Shown here: piece after piece, positions 25,176 to 34,753 of the stretch
Layout: the number at the start of each line of letters is the position of its first letter
Position numbering within the stretch: position 1 is the first letter of the stretch
Assembly (NCBI RefSeq): GCF_004137355.1
Contig: NZ_SDVB01000391.1
Coordinates: 62,001-126,000 of the forward strand
DNA length: 64,000 nt
Direction: 5' to 3'
DNA from: Ciceribacter ferrooxidans
Lineage (GTDB): Bacteria > Pseudomonadota > Alphaproteobacteria > Rhizobiales > Rhizobiaceae
The notes under the pieces: model-generated
Seen by the model: the letters and a program-made list of their open reading frames with translations, nothing else
Told to the model about the DNA's origin: nothing
Database searches by the model: none
Translations under genes and position numbers: made by a program

Positions 25176-27074
25176 ATGCCTCATACCCATTCGGCTCTGC
25201 CCGCTGAGGGCAAGAACTTGCATCGTCTCCTCGGTCTCGCGATCGGTTCCGTCGGCGTCGTCTACGGCGACATCGGCACCAGCCCGCTCTACGCGTTTCG
25301 CGAGGCGCTGAAGCCCGTCGGCCACGACGGGATCACGCGGGTCGAGATCATCGGCATCATTTCGCTGATGATCTGGGCGCTGACGATCATCGTCACGCTG
25401 AAATACGTGCTGTTCCTCCTGCGGGCCGACAACGACGGCGAAGGCGGCACGCTGTCGTTGCTCGCACTGCTGATGAAACATGCGGGCCGTCATTCGACCG
25501 TGCTGATGGTTCTCGGGTTGATCGGTGCCGCGCTCTTCCTGGGCGACGCGATGATCACGCCGGCGCTCTCGGTCCTCTCCGCCGTCGAAGGTCTCAAACT
25601 CGCTGTGCCGCAGTCGGCGGACTACATCGTCCTCATTTCGGTCGGCATCCTGTTTGCCCTCTTCACCGTCCAGTCCCACGGCACCGGCGCCGTGGCGAAA
25701 TTCTTCGGGCCGATCACCGTGCTCTGGTTCGTCGCCATGGCACTCGGGGGACTGCTCCACATCTTCGACGATCTCGGCATCTTCGCCGCCTTCAATCCCT
25801 GGTACGCCGTCACCTTCCTCTGGCGAGAGCAATTCCTGGGAGTCGTCGTGCTGGGTGCGGTGTTCCTGACGGTCACGGGGGCGGAAGCGCTTTATGCCGA
25901 CCTCGGCCATTTCGGCCGCAAGCCGATCCAGCTCGCCTGGTTTGCGCTCGTGTTCCCGGCGCTGGTGCTCAACTATCTGGGGCAGGGCGCGCTGGTGCTC
26001 AAGCATCCCGAAACGGCCTCGGATCCCTTTTTCCTGATGTTCCCGGAGTGGGCGCTGCTGCCGATGGTCATCCTTGCGACGGCCGCGACCATCATCGCCA
26101 GCCAGGCGGTAATCACCGGCGCCTTCTCGCTGGTGCGCCAGGCAATCCACCTCGGTTTCCTGCCGCGCATGCAGATCCTCTTCACCTCGGAGACCCATAC
26201 CGGGCAGATCTACCTGCCTTCGGTCAACGCGCTGCTTCTGATCGGCGTGCTCGGCCTGGTCCTGCTCTTCGAAAGCTCGGAAGCGCTCGCCACCGCCTAC
26301 GGCATCTCGGTGACCGGCGCGATGGTCGTGACGACGATCATGGCCTTCGAATTCGTCCGCATCCGCTGGAACTGGTCGCGGGTGGTCGCAACCGTCGTGC
26401 TGCTGCCGCTGCTCACCCTCGAACTGGTCTTCCTCGGCGCCAACATGTTCAAGATCCACGACGGCGGCTATGTGCCGGTGCTGTTCGCCGCCGGCTTCAC
26501 CGTCGTCATGTGGACCTGGCGGCGTGGCACGTCGATCCTCTTCGCCAAGACGCGCCACACCGACGTGCCGCTCCTGCCCTTCGTCACCTCATTGGAGAAG
26601 AGCGAGCATCCGCCCGTTGCCGTTGCCGGGACCGCCGTTTTCCTGACGAGCGATCCCGAGACGGGGCCTGCAGCACTTTTACATAACCTCAAGCACAACC
26701 ATGTGCTCCACGAGCGCAACATCATCCTGACGATCAAGACGGTCAGCCGTCCGCGGGCGAGCGAAGCCGAGCGCTTCGTCGTGGAGCCGATTTCGGCCCG
26801 GTTCTCGCGTGTGGAAATCCGTTTCGGCTTCATGGAGACGCAGAATGTCTCCAAGGCGCTCGCGAGCCTGCGTCGCGGCGGGTTGAAGTTCGACATCATG
26901 TCGACCTCCTTCTACCTCGGCCGCCGCAAGCTGGTGCCGGATGCCAAGTCGGGGATGCCGTACTGGCAGGACCGGCTCTATATCGCACTCGCCAACACCG
27001 CGGCCGACCCGTCGGACTATTTCCGCCTGCCGGCGAACCGCGTGGTCGAACTCGGCGCCCACGTCATCATCTGA
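25176..27074 (+). CDS. kup: Low-affinity potassium transporter Kup
   Basis: A 632-residue KUP/HAK/KT protein. About 12 membrane helices span residues 20-455, starting with the family signature [19 protein letters not shown] and including [18 protein letters not shown] and [21 protein letters not shown]. The C-terminal soluble domain covers about 480-632. It imports K+ with protons. An in-frame GTG at 25167 is an alternative start, but ATG 25176 fits the family. With the Kef-type antiporter at 5.5 kb the window holds both K+ uptake and efflux functions. Confidence 0.95.
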   Translation: MPHTHSALPAEGKNLHRLLGLAIGSVGVVYGDIGTSPLYAFREALKPVGHDGITRVEIIGIISLMIWALTIIVTLKYVLFLLRADNDGEGGTLSLLALLMKHAGRHSTVLMVLGLIGAALFLGDAMITPALSVLSAVEGLKLAVPQSADYIVLISVGILFALFTVQSHGTGAVAKFFGPITVLWFVAMALGGLLHIFDDLGIFAAFNPWYAVTFLWREQFLGVVVLGAVFLTVTGAEALYADLGHFGRKPIQLAWFALVFPALVLNYLGQGALVLKHPETASDPFFLMFPEWALLPMVILATAATIIASQAVITGAFSLVRQAIHLGFLPRMQILFTSETHTGQIYLPSVNALLLIGVLGLVLLFESSEALATAYGISVTGAMVVTTIMAFEFVRIRWNWSRVVATVVLLPLLTLELVFLGANMFKIHDGGYVPVLFAAGFTVVMWTWRRGTSILFAKTRHTDVPLLPFVTSLEKSEHPPVAVAGTAVFLTSDPETGPAALLHNLKHNHVLHERNIILTIKTVSRPRASEAERFVVEPISARFSRVEIRFGFMETQNVSKALASLRRGGLKFDIMSTSFYLGRRKLVPDAKSGMPYWQDRLYIALANTAADPSDYFRLPANRVVELGAHVII

Positions 27075-27104
27075 GCTAAAGACCGCGCACCTTGCCGGGT
27101 GCGG

Positions 27105-27139
27105 GGTGCGAAAGCCCGGTTCTGCCGGGTTTCCGCACC
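27105..27139 (+). terminator. Terminator-like hairpin after kup
   Basis: A long imperfect stem-loop begins with GGTGCG (27105-27110) and ends with CGCACC, with an inner CCCGG/CCGGG stem around a short loop. It lies 30 bp after the kup stop. The T-run is weak. Confidence 0.5.
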
Positions 27140-27236
27140 GTTGTCGCACGCGCCGGGCCCGGCCATTAACCGATCATCAAGGTTAACATGAGAGGTTTCT
27201 CTAATGTAAACCGATGTCGCGTATGGAGTTCCGGTC

Positions 27237-28406
27237 TTGCGTGCCACAAGCCAGAGTCGCCACAAATCCGCTTCCCGCTTCGAAAAATGGAAATCGCCCG
27301 CCGTGCTCGGCTTCGTCGCCTGGCTGGCCTTTCCCTCCGTCGCCGCAAGGGCTGACCTTGCGGGGCTCATCGCCGGAACCGATTTCGGCGGCAGCCAGTG
27401 GCGCATGGTGCTGACGGCCTCGCCGGCGGGTTCGGTCCACCAGGCGGAACTGCGCTTCGGCGAGACGCCGCGGGTCGCGGCGATCGCATCCGACGCGGGC
27501 ATCCTGCTCCCCGACGGACGCAAGATCGCGCTGGACGGCGGGACGAAGGCGACTGAGGAACTTCCCGACGAGGCGCGTGTGACCCGCAGCCTCAAGAAGG
27601 GCCGCATCGTCGCCGTCGAGCCGATGCTGCCACCGAGGGCGTTCACCGCAGGCTCCATTCTCCAGCGCACGAGTTTCCTGTTTTCCCCGAAGGACGCTCC
27701 GGGTGACCTCACGGCCTTTGCCCGTTCGAAGCCGAAGAAGGTCGATCTCGCGAGCTTCTACTTCAAGAAGGAACCGAAGACCGATCCGGCGGTCCCGTCG
27801 ATGCTCGCGGGTCTGGTCACCAATCGCGATGCCGACGTGCTTGCGACCGCCTATGCGCCGGCCGAGCCGGACTTCGCCCGCGTTTCGCCCTTCGATGCCA
27901 TTTTGACGGACAAGCAGGAAGCCGGGCGTTTCCGGCCGGAGATCGGCCCGGACGACCATGCCTGGGCCGCCTCGGTGCTGCCGCCCTCCGTCTTCTCCGC
28001 CCGTGAACAGCAGTGCCTCGCCTCCGGCATTTATTTCGAGGCGCGCGGCGAGTCGGTGAAGGGGCAGGCGGCGGTCGCCCAGGTGATCCTGAACCGCGTG
28101 CGCAATCCGGCCTATCCCGACACCATCTGCGGCGTCGTCTACCAGAACGAAGACTGGCGCAACCGCTGCCAGTTCTCCTTTGCCTGCGACAATATCCGCG
28201 ACCGGGTGAACTCCAAGTACCACTGGAAGGTCGCGCGCGAGGTTGCGATGGCCGTCACCGCCGGCAAGATCTGGCTGCCGGAGGTGGGATCGGCCACCCA
28301 CTATCACGCCCTCTACGTCCGTCCGGCCTGGGCAAGGACGATGAAGAAGGTCGGCCGCATCGGTCTCCACGTCTTCTATCGCACATACGGCGGCGGCTGG
28401 AGTTGA
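27237..28406 (+). CDS. SleB-type cell wall hydrolase
   Basis: A 389-residue exported protein. A long basic N-region leads into a hydrophobic signal (VLGFVAWLAFPSVAARA). The C-terminal hydrolase_2 (SleB) domain spans about 255-385: REQQCLASGIYFEARGES, with the catalytic Glu in EARGE, AQVILNRVRNPAYPDTICG and SATHYHALYVRPAW. Such enzymes cleave peptidoglycan, as N-acetylglucosaminidases or lytic transglycosylases. The start appears to be TTG 27237 with GGAG 8 bases upstream. Inverted TTAACC/GGTTAA half sites lie 50-70 bp upstream. Confidence 0.86.
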   Translation: MRATSQSRHKSASRFEKWKSPAVLGFVAWLAFPSVAARADLAGLIAGTDFGGSQWRMVLTASPAGSVHQAELRFGETPRVAAIASDAGILLPDGRKIALDGGTKATEELPDEARVTRSLKKGRIVAVEPMLPPRAFTAGSILQRTSFLFSPKDAPGDLTAFARSKPKKVDLASFYFKKEPKTDPAVPSMLAGLVTNRDADVLATAYAPAEPDFARVSPFDAILTDKQEAGRFRPEIGPDDHAWAASVLPPSVFSAREQQCLASGIYFEARGESVKGQAAVAQVILNRVRNPAYPDTICGVVYQNEDWRNRCQFSFACDNIRDRVNSKYHWKVAREVAMAVTAGKIWLPEVGSATHYHALYVRPAWARTMKKVGRIGLHVFYRTYGGGWS

Positions 28407-28671
28407 AGCGCCGAAGACCCAGCCGGTTTGCGCCCGCCCGGTGCGATTCCCCGCCCGATTGGTGGGCGGATTCGTCGCGTTCAACTTAAGTCTATGATTT
28501 TCCGACATTAATTTGTGGTGAAACAAGCGCAGTCAGTGCCTTGACTATGCGGACACCTAAAATTATGGTGCGCGCGACTTCAAAACGGGTCGGAAGGGTA
28601 TAAATCCCACCGTTTCTACATTCGTGACAGGCCCGAAGCGGCCTGCTGAGGCTGAAATGGAGGGGAGGACC

Positions 28672-29055
28672 ATGACGGACAACCGCGGAGAGGGTCTGGA
28701 AGAGCGTCGCAGGCGCCTCGCTGCCGAACTGGCGGAGAGGAAGCGCGAGACGGGGATCGAAGAGGCTGCAGAGAAGAGCGCCGAGCAGAGCCGCAAGGGG
28801 TATGCTCAGGCGATGAAGCTCTCTAGCGAGTTCATTTCCGCGATCGTCGTCGGTGCACTTCTCGGCTATCTCTTCGACCGTTTTGTCGGCACGGCACCGT
28901 GGGGCATGATCGTGTTCTTGCTGCTCGGTTTCTGTGCCGGTGTGCTGAACGTGCTTCGTTCGGCTGGCATGGTTTCGGCGCCGCATCCGGCCGACCGTGC
29001 CGCACGGACGACAAACGAGCGTCAGGACGGCGACAGCCGTTCGGATCAAAGGTAA
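28672..29055 (+). CDS. atpI: ATP synthase-associated protein AtpI
   Basis: A 127-residue protein. A charged N-terminal helix ([15 protein letters not shown]) is followed by two membrane helices at about 60-80 ([19 protein letters not shown]) and 85-106. AtpI/Atp1 proteins help assemble the c-ring. ATG 28672 is preceded by GGAGGGGAGGACC, a strong ribosome-binding site; upstream in-frame ATGs would bury it. First gene of the F0 operon; a 265-bp gap precedes it and should hold the operon promoter. Confidence 0.9.
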   Translation: MTDNRGEGLEERRRRLAAELAERKRETGIEEAAEKSAEQSRKGYAQAMKLSSEFISAIVVGALLGYLFDRFVGTAPWGMIVFLLLGFCAGVLNVLRSAGMVSAPHPADRAARTTNERQDGDSRSDQR

Positions 29056-29099
29056 GGAAATGCCCGTCAGCGGCGGGCCAGAGCGAAAGAGACCCGAAG

Positions 29100-29852
29100 G
29101 TGTCAAACGATCCGACCCATCAGTTCCTGGTTCAGAAGATTGTACCGATCGAGATCGGCGGGATTGACTTTTCCTTTACCAATTCGTCGCTGTTCATGGT
29201 TGCGACGGTCGCCGCCGCGTCTGGCTTTCTCTACTTCTCGACCTCGAGCCGCGGCCTGATCCCGACCCGCATGCAGTCGGTCGCCGAGATGTCCTACGAG
29301 TTCATCGCCTCGATGCTCCGGGAAGGCGCCGGCAGCCACGGCATGAAATTCTTCCCGATGGTCTTCTCGCTGTTCATGTTCGTGCTGACCGCGAACCTGC
29401 TCGGGATGATGCCCTACTTCTTCACCGTGACGAGTCAAATCATCGTGACCTTCGCGCTCGCGATCTTCGTCATCGGTACCGTACTGGTCTACGGCTTCTA
29501 CAAGCACGGCCTGCACTTCCTCAATCTCTTCGTCCCGAGCGGTGTGCCGGGTGCGCTTCTCCCGCTGGTCGTGGCGATCGAAATCATCTCGTTCCTGTCC
29601 CGCCCGATTTCGCTTTCCGTGCGTCTGTTCGCCAACATGCTGGCAGGCCACATCACGCTCAAGGTGTTCGCAGGCTTCGTCGCCTCGCTCGGAACCCTTG
29701 GCGCCCTTGGCATCGGTGGCGCCGTCCTGCCGCTGATCATGACCGTCGCGTTGACCGGTCTCGAGTTCCTCGTTGCCTTCCTGCAGGCTTACGTCTTTGC
29801 GGTGCTGACTTGCATGTACCTCAACGACGCAATTCACCCCGGCGGGCACTAA
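29100..29852 (+). CDS. atpB: F0F1 ATP synthase subunit a
   Basis: A 250-residue proton-channel subunit starting at GTG 29100 ([16 protein letters not shown]). Membrane helices include [20 protein letters not shown] and [20 protein letters not shown]. The essential Arg is in [16 protein letters not shown], and the C-terminal helix contains the conserved Gln/Tyr region [18 protein letters not shown]. The gene lies 44 bp after atpI. Confidence 0.97.
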   Translation: MSNDPTHQFLVQKIVPIEIGGIDFSFTNSSLFMVATVAAASGFLYFSTSSRGLIPTRMQSVAEMSYEFIASMLREGAGSHGMKFFPMVFSLFMFVLTANLLGMMPYFFTVTSQIIVTFALAIFVIGTVLVYGFYKHGLHFLNLFVPSGVPGALLPLVVAIEIISFLSRPISLSVRLFANMLAGHITLKVFAGFVASLGTLGALGIGGAVLPLIMTVALTGLEFLVAFLQAYVFAVLTCMYLNDAIHPGGH

Positions 29853-29920
29853 GGATAACCACATTGGTGCTCTCGGGCGCCAGTCATTCGCCGCAACAAC
29901 CCATTCGAAGGAGTTCATTC

Positions 29921-30148
29921 ATGGAAGCGGAAGCAGCAAAGTTCATCGGCGCAGGTTTGGCTTGCTTTGGCATGGCCGGCACGGCTCTGGGCCTCGGCAA
30001 CATCTTCGGCAACTACCTGTCCGGCGCGCTGCGCAACCCGTCTGCCGCTGACAGCCAGTTCGGCCGTCTGGTATTCGGCTTCGCCGTTACGGAAGCTCTG
30101 GGCATCTTCTCGCTGCTCATCGCTCTCCTCCTCCTGTTCGCCGTCTGA
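29921..30148 (+). CDS. atpE: F0F1 ATP synthase subunit c
   Basis: A 75-residue hairpin of two membrane helices. The polar loop contains ALRNPSA and the proton-carrying carboxylate is the Glu in [16 protein letters not shown]. The Gly-rich first helix ([18 protein letters not shown]) packs the rotor ring. GAAGGAG lies 9 bases before ATG 29921. Length and sequence are typical of rhizobial c subunits. Confidence 0.97.
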   Translation: MEAEAAKFIGAGLACFGMAGTALGLGNIFGNYLSGALRNPSAADSQFGRLVFGFAVTEALGIFSLLIALLLLFAV

Positions 30149-30227
30149 TATCGGCAGAGGTTCGGGATCACGGCACGCCCTGCGGCGGCCGTGATCCTTC
30201 GCATTCGTAGTACACCTGGAGGTGAGC

Positions 30228-30860
30228 ATGTTTGTGACCCCCGCCTATGCCGAGGAAGTTCCGGCAGAGGGACAGACCCACACGGAGACCGGCGTCGCCC
30301 CTCAGACGGGCGAACTCCATACGGAGACTGGCGTCCCCTCCGAAGCGGGCCACGGCGGTGGCGTTTTCCCGCCATTCGACCAGACCACCTATCCGTCGCA
30401 GCTTCTGTGGCTGGTGATTACGTTCGGCCTTTTCTACATGCTCATGCAGAAGGTCATCGTGCCGCGCGTCGGCGGCATCCTGGAAAACCGGCACGACCGG
30501 ATCGCCCAGGATCTCGACGAAGCCGCCCGTCTGAAGTCCGAGGCCGATGCGGCCATCGAGACCTACGAACGGGAGCTCAGCGCTGCGAAGGCAAAGGCCG
30601 GACAGATCGCATCCGAAGCGCGTGAAGCCGCCAAGGCCAAGGCCGACGCCGAACGGACCGCCATCGAAGCGGAACTCGCCGGCAAGGTCGCAGCCGCCGA
30701 AGCCCGGATCGCCGACATCAAGGCGAAGGCCTTCGCCGAAGTCGACGCCATCGCTGGCGAGACGGTGACCGCCATCGTCGAGAAGCTGATCGGTGCCAAG
30801 GTCGCCAAGACCGAGGTCAAGTCGGCCGTTGCCTCCGTTACCGGCAAGCAGGAGGGCTGA
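30228..30860 (+). CDS. atpF2: F0F1 ATP synthase subunit b'
   Basis: A 210-residue b'-type stator subunit. A His/Thr/Glu-rich N-terminal extension (about 1-50, with two similar HTETGV units) precedes one membrane helix ([20 protein letters not shown]) and a long Ala/Glu/Lys coiled coil. It forms the peripheral stalk with subunit b. ATG 30228 follows GGAGGTGAGC. The paired b and b' genes are typical of Alphaproteobacteria. Confidence 0.95.
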   Translation: MFVTPAYAEEVPAEGQTHTETGVAPQTGELHTETGVPSEAGHGGGVFPPFDQTTYPSQLLWLVITFGLFYMLMQKVIVPRVGGILENRHDRIAQDLDEAARLKSEADAAIETYERELSAAKAKAGQIASEAREAAKAKADAERTAIEAELAGKVAAAEARIADIKAKAFAEVDAIAGETVTAIVEKLIGAKVAKTEVKSAVASVTGKQEG

Positions 30861-30864
30861 TCCC

Positions 30865-31350
30865 ATGCATTTCGACGCAACATTCTTCGCCTTCGTCGGT
30901 CTCGTCCTCTTCTTTGCCCTGGTTATCTATCTCAAGGTTCCGGGCATGGTCGCCAAGTCGCTCGACGAACGCGCCGACAAGATCCGCGGCGAGCTCGCAG
31001 AAGCCAAGCGCCTGCGCGAAGAGGCCCAGCACGTGCTGGCCGAATACCAGCGCAAGCGGAAGGAAGCCGAAGCGGAAGCAGCAGGCATCGTCGCTGCAGC
31101 CGAGCGTGAAGCGGCCATGCTGACCGCTGAGGCCAAGCAGAAGACCGAGGAGTTCGTGGCGCGCCGCAACGCGCTCTCCGAACAGAAGATCAAGCAGGCC
31201 GAGACGGATGCGATCAACGCCGTCCGTGCCGCAGCCGTCGATCTCGCGATCGCCGCAGCCGAGACGATCCTCGTCAAGAAGGCGGACGCCGCCGTTCAGG
31301 ACGATCTGATCAAGGGCGCCCTCGGCGAGGTCAAGGCCCGCCTTCAGTAA
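30865..31350 (+). CDS. atpF: F0F1 ATP synthase subunit b
   Basis: A 161-residue stator subunit: one N-terminal membrane helix (FFAFVGLVLFFALVIYLKV) and a charged coiled coil to the end. It starts 4 bp after the b' stop with GGAGG upstream. It is the last gene of the operon and is followed by a classic intrinsic terminator. The F1 genes are not in the window, as expected for Rhizobiaceae, where F0 and F1 are at separate loci. Confidence 0.96.
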   Translation: MHFDATFFAFVGLVLFFALVIYLKVPGMVAKSLDERADKIRGELAEAKRLREEAQHVLAEYQRKRKEAEAEAAGIVAAAEREAAMLTAEAKQKTEEFVARRNALSEQKIKQAETDAINAVRAAAVDLAIAAAETILVKKADAAVQDDLIKGALGEVKARLQ

Positions 31351-31373
31351 GGCGACCAGACAAGACATCGGGG

Positions 31374-31399
31374 AAGCCGGGCTCAGTCCCGGCTTTTTT
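31374..31399 (+). terminator. Intrinsic terminator of the atp F0 operon
   Basis: Perfect 8-bp arms AAGCCGGG (31374-31381) and CCCGGCTT (31388-31395) around CTCAGT, followed directly by more T (six consecutive T in total). It lies 24 bp after atpF. Confidence 0.92.
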
Positions 31400-31449
31400 C
31401 ATGCGCGAATTTCTATGGACGACATCGCGGTTCCGGCCGCAGCCGGCGC

Positions 31450-32142
31450 TCAGAGAGCGATCTCGACCTCGAGCTTCGTTTCGTCCTCGCCGTCGATGCG
31501 GAATGGCCGGAAACTCATCCGGTGCAGAAGGCAAGGGCCGTGGAGGGCGATCGCCATGCGATGCTTCTCGGTGCCGTAGCCCGCATGGGCCTCAAAGCCG
31601 TAATGGGGGAATACGCTTGCGGCCCGCGCCATCATCCGGTCGCGTGTGACCTTTGCGACGATCGAGGCGGCGGCGATCGAGAAGGAGCGGGCGTCGCCCT
31701 TGACGACGGCCTTGCCGCGGCAGGAAAGTCCGTCCGGCACGTCGCGCCCGTCCGTGAGCACGAAGCCGGCCGGCAGCGCGAGCCCGGCGACGGCCCGCCG
31801 CATCGCGTCGAGGCTCGCCTTGCGGATGTCGCGGTTGTCGATGTGACGCGAACAGGACGAAGCAATGGAGACGGTCGCGCAGGAGAGAATCGTCTCGAAC
31901 AGCGCCTCGCGCTGCACCGCGGTCAATTTCTTCGAATCGTTGAGACCGGGCGGGATGTTGTCCGGATCGAGGATCACCGCCGCGGCGACAACCGGTCCGG
32001 CCAGAGGGCCGCGACCCGCCTCGTCGGTTCCGGCGATCCCGGAATAACCTTCACGGACGGCCAACCGTTCCAGCTCGAAATCGGGTCCGGCTGGCAGGTC
32101 GGCGAAAAGGCCTGGAGAATCGGGCGGCGTGCGACGCTTCAT
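31450..32142 (-). CDS. rnhB: Ribonuclease HII
   Basis: A 230-residue RNase HII that removes RNA and single ribonucleotides from RNA:DNA hybrids. The active-site Asp-Glu is in [19 protein letters not shown], further metal ligands lie in LNDSKKLT and VLTDGRDVP, and the C-terminal signature is [11 protein letters not shown] 32142 ([12 protein letters not shown]) is the start, since the longer frame reads through a large inverted repeat. The Shine-Dalgarno match is weak. The C-terminal extension after PLHRMSF-type sequence is short. Confidence 0.96.
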   Translation of the reverse strand: MKRRTPPDSPGLFADLPAGPDFELERLAVREGYSGIAGTDEAGRGPLAGPVVAAAVILDPDNIPPGLNDSKKLTAVQREALFETILSCATVSIASSCSRHIDNRDIRKASLDAMRRAVAGLALPAGFVLTDGRDVPDGLSCRGKAVVKGDARSFSIAAASIVAKVTRDRMMARAASVFPHYGFEAHAGYGTEKHRMAIALHGPCLLHRMSFRPFRIDGEDETKLEVEIAL

Positions 32143-32177
32143 GGCGGCAGTGATCGCACGCCGACCCGACTTCCTGC

Positions 32178-32236
32178 AAGTCCCCGGCCCGGATACGGGA
32201 CAGTATGTCCCGCATCCGGTGCGGCTCCGGGGACTT
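32178..32236. repeat. Nested inverted repeat between rnhB and the radical SAM gene
   Basis: Outer arms AAGTCCCCGG (32178-32187) and CCGGGGACTT (32227-32236) enclose an inner stem, CGGAT-A-CGGGACA (32190-32202) with TGTCCCG-C-ATCCG (32206-32218), loop GTA. Almost the whole 59 bp pairs. It lies 36 bp upstream of rnhB, downstream of the radical SAM gene, so it could be a terminator, a mobile palindromic element or a 5'-UTR structure. Confidence 0.6.
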
Positions 32237-32362
32237 ATCCGGCGCGTGGGGATAGGGGGCAACCCGCGCCGGAAAGCAAATGGCTCGCCCCAGGCGACGC
32301 GGAGGCGGCGTCGTCCGGGGCAGGGCACGGCGAGAAGGTCTCCCGCCATGCCGGACATCGTC

Positions 32363-33520
32363 TCAGAGCAGCGAGAGCTGTACGCCGCTTCCGTTCGGCG
32401 GCACGAAGAGGTCGTCGCGCAGCTGCATGCTGCGCCGCCCGAGCCCCAGCCGTTTCGTCGCCATCTCGAAGCGCCGGCTGATCTGCCAGGCGTAGGGACC
32501 TGCGCCCTTCATGCGTTTGCCGAATTCGGCATCGTAGTCCTTGCCGCCACGCATCGAGCGCACCAGCGACATCACGTGCCGATAGCGATCGGGATAGTTC
32601 TGCAGCAGCCAGTCGCGGAAGAGCGGGCTCACTTCGAGAGGAAGGCGGAGCAGGACGTAGCTTGCCTCGCAAGCGCCCGCGGCCTTGCCGGAATCGAGCA
32701 CCCGTTCGATCTCGTGATCGTTGAGCGCCGGGATCACCGGCGCCATCATCACGGCCGTCGGGATGCCGGCTTCCGACAGCTTGCGGATTGCCTCGAGCCG
32801 TCGGGTCGGGGTGGAGGCGCGCGGCTCCATGGTCCGCGCCAGCTTGCGGTCGAGCGTCGTCACCGAAATCCCGACCTTCGCCAGCCCCTTCTCGGCCATC
32901 GCCGAGAGGATGTCGATGTCGCGGGTGATCAGCGCCGACTTGGTGACGATGGCGACGGGATGGTTCGCCTTCTGCAAGACTTCGAGCACCTGCCGCATGA
33001 TCCGCCACTCGCGTTCGATCGGCTGGTAGGGGTCGGTATTGGTGCCGATCGCGATCGTCCGCGGCTTGTAGCCGGGCTTGGCGAGCTCCCGTTCCAGGAG
33101 CCGCGGGGCATCCGGCTTGGCGAAGAGCTTGCTTTCGAAATCGAGACCCGCCGAGAGGCCCATATAGGCGTGCGTCGGCCGTGCGAAGCAGTAGATGCAG
33201 CCGTGTTCGCAACCGCGATAGGGGTTCACCGAGCGATCGAAGGGAATGTCCGGCGACTCGTTGCGGGTGATCGCCGTGCGCGGCTTCTCCACCTGCACTT
33301 CCGTCCGGAACGGCGGCATGTCTTCGAGCGTCGTCCAGCCGTCGTCATAGGCGACCCGCTCGGTCGGCTCGAACCGGCCTCCTGGGTTCATGCCCGCGCC
33401 GCGCCCACGCCGCCGCTGGATGTCGACCCGAAGGCCCGACGCGTTCACCAGAGCATCGGCAATATCCGCCGTATTGGCAGGCTGGAAGGCAGCCTGCGCC
33501 ACAAGAGACAATTCGTTCAT
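32363..33520 (-). CDS. PA0069-family radical SAM protein
   Basis: A 385-residue protein related to spore photoproduct lyase-like radical SAM proteins. The cluster motif is [12 protein letters not shown] (C-x3-C-x2-C) at about residues 104-112, followed by the TIM-barrel elements [15 protein letters not shown] and [13 protein letters not shown]. Its substrate is unknown. An upstream LexA-type box at 33581-33595 suggests induction by DNA damage. Start ATG 33520 ([10 protein letters not shown]); rnhB lies downstream on the same strand after a 220-bp gap containing a large palindrome. Confidence 0.88.
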   Translation of the reverse strand: MNELSLVAQAAFQPANTADIADALVNASGLRVDIQRRRGRGAGMNPGGRFEPTERVAYDDGWTTLEDMPPFRTEVQVEKPRTAITRNESPDIPFDRSVNPYRGCEHGCIYCFARPTHAYMGLSAGLDFESKLFAKPDAPRLLERELAKPGYKPRTIAIGTNTDPYQPIEREWRIMRQVLEVLQKANHPVAIVTKSALITRDIDILSAMAEKGLAKVGISVTTLDRKLARTMEPRASTPTRRLEAIRKLSEAGIPTAVMMAPVIPALNDHEIERVLDSGKAAGACEASYVLLRLPLEVSPLFRDWLLQNYPDRYRHVMSLVRSMRGGKDYDAEFGKRMKGAGPYAWQISRRFEMATKRLGLGRRSMQLRDDLFVPPNGSGVQLSLL

Positions 33521-33580
33521 TGTAGGCTCCAGAGGGGCCAGAGCCCCGTTCGATGAATAGATTCCTAGCGCGAAAAAGAG

Positions 33581-33595
33581 AACATTACAAGAACA
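33581..33595 (-). promoter_or_regulatory. Candidate LexA (SOS) box
   Basis: The minus strand reads GTTCTTGTAATGTTC, an exact GTTC-N7-GTTC match to the alphaproteobacterial LexA consensus. It is 61 bp from the radical SAM start and 54 bp from the divergent glycosyltransferase start. It overlaps a possible -35 for the radical SAM gene (TTGTAA, then 17 bp, then TAGGAA), which fits repression by LexA. Confidence 0.6.
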
Positions 33596-33649
33596 AAAAT
33601 GCGAAATGTCACAGTGGCAATATTTTGGGCAAGGCGATAATGTCGTGCC

Positions 33650-34177
33650 ATGTTGACTGTCATCATGGAATGCCGGGACCAGGAACCGGAGCTTGCGCAG
33701 ACGCTTGCCGTGCTCGTCGCCGGCGCGATCGACGGCCTCGTCAGCGATGTGGTCGTGCTCGACCACGGTTCGAGCGATGGAACGGCGCGATTGGCCGAGG
33801 CGGCGGGTTGCCGGTTTTATAGGCAGTGGAACATGGCGGAGATCCTGAATGCCGCCCGCGGCGACTGGATTCTGCTGGTCGAGCCGGGTGCGCGGCCGCA
33901 GAACGGCTGGATCGAGGAGATCTGCGAGTATGTGGTCTCGTCCCGCCAGCCGGCACAGTTCTCCGCCTCGCGTCTCCACCGCCGGCCGTTCTTGCAGCGG
34001 ATCGGCCGTCGCCCGCCTCTCGAGCAGGGCCTGCTGATGACGAAGGGTGAGGCGCTTGCGGCGGCGACATCGGCTGGCGGCCTCGACCACATCGCCCGCG
34101 GCCGGAAGGCGCAGCGGCTGTCGAGCGAACTCGTACCGTCCTGGGTCGCAAGGCAGAACCGCCGCCCGGCAGTGTGA
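33650..34177 (+). CDS. Small family 2-like glycosyltransferase
   Basis: A 175-residue protein with a truncated GT-A fold: MLTVIMECRDQEPELAQTLA at the start, VVLDHGSSDGTARLAEAAG (nucleotide-sugar loop), NAARGDWILLVEPGARPQNGW in place of the usual DxD, then a basic C-terminus. At little over half the usual length it may recognise an acceptor without the full catalytic domain, or act only with a partner. It is divergent from the radical SAM gene and converges with moaB. The substrate is unknown. Confidence 0.75.
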   Translation: MLTVIMECRDQEPELAQTLAVLVAGAIDGLVSDVVVLDHGSSDGTARLAEAAGCRFYRQWNMAEILNAARGDWILLVEPGARPQNGWIEEICEYVVSSRQPAQFSASRLHRRPFLQRIGRRPPLEQGLLMTKGEALAAATSAGGLDHIARGRKAQRLSSELVPSWVARQNRRPAV

Positions 34178-34210
34178 GCAGATAAGGCGGTCAGGCGAGG
34201 GTTGTCCGGC

Positions 34211-34753
34211 TCAGCCGCGGCGCAGGTGTTCGTCGAGCCGCGGCATGATTTCCACGAAATTGCAGGGCATGTGGCGGTAGTCGAGCTGCCATTTCAGAAT
34301 GCCGTCCCAGGCATCCTTGCAGGCGCCGGGCGAGCCGGGCAGCACGAAGATATAGGTCGCGTTGGCGACGCCGCCGGTCGCGCGCGACTGGATGGTCGAG
34401 GTGCCGATCTTGTCGTAGGAGAGCCGGTGGAAGACCTCGGAGAACCCGTCCATCCGCTTCTCGAACAGCGGCTCCAGCGCCTCCGGCGTCACGTCGCGGC
34501 CGGTGAAGCCGGTCCCGCCGGTGGTGATGACGACGTCGATCTCCTGCGACAGCGTCCAGGCATGCACCTGGTTGTAGATGCGGTCACGGTCGTCCGGAAC
34601 GATCGCCCGGTCGACCAGCCGGTGGCCGGCTTCGGTGATCCGCGAAACGAGCGTGTCGCCCGATTTGTCATCGGCCAGCGTACGCGTGTCCGAAACCGTG
34701 AGCACGGCGATCCCCACGGGAATGAAGGGTCGCGTCTCGTCGATTCGGTTCAT
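34211..34753 (-). CDS. moaB: Molybdenum cofactor biosynthesis protein B
   Basis: A 180-residue MoaB/MogA-fold protein that adenylylates molybdopterin before metal insertion. The core motifs are GIAVLTVSDTR, VVITTGGTGFTGRDVTPEAL and PGSPGACKDAWD. Its start overlaps the ispE stop by 4 bp (ATGA), so the two are translationally coupled in the TPR-ispE-moaB operon, although their pathways differ. Confidence 0.95.
   Translation of the reverse strand: MNRIDETRPFIPVGIAVLTVSDTRTLADDKSGDTLVSRITEAGHRLVDRAIVPDDRDRIYNQVHAWTLSQEIDVVITTGGTGFTGRDVTPEALEPLFEKRMDGFSEVFHRLSYDKIGTSTIQSRATGGVANATYIFVLPGSPGACKDAWDGILKWQLDYRHMPCNFVEIMPRLDEHLRRG

Noticed and set aside
28407-28671. Specific promoter or riboswitch for the atp operon
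   Set aside because: The gap must contain the promoter, but no hexamer pair or known regulatory RNA could be recognised with confidence.
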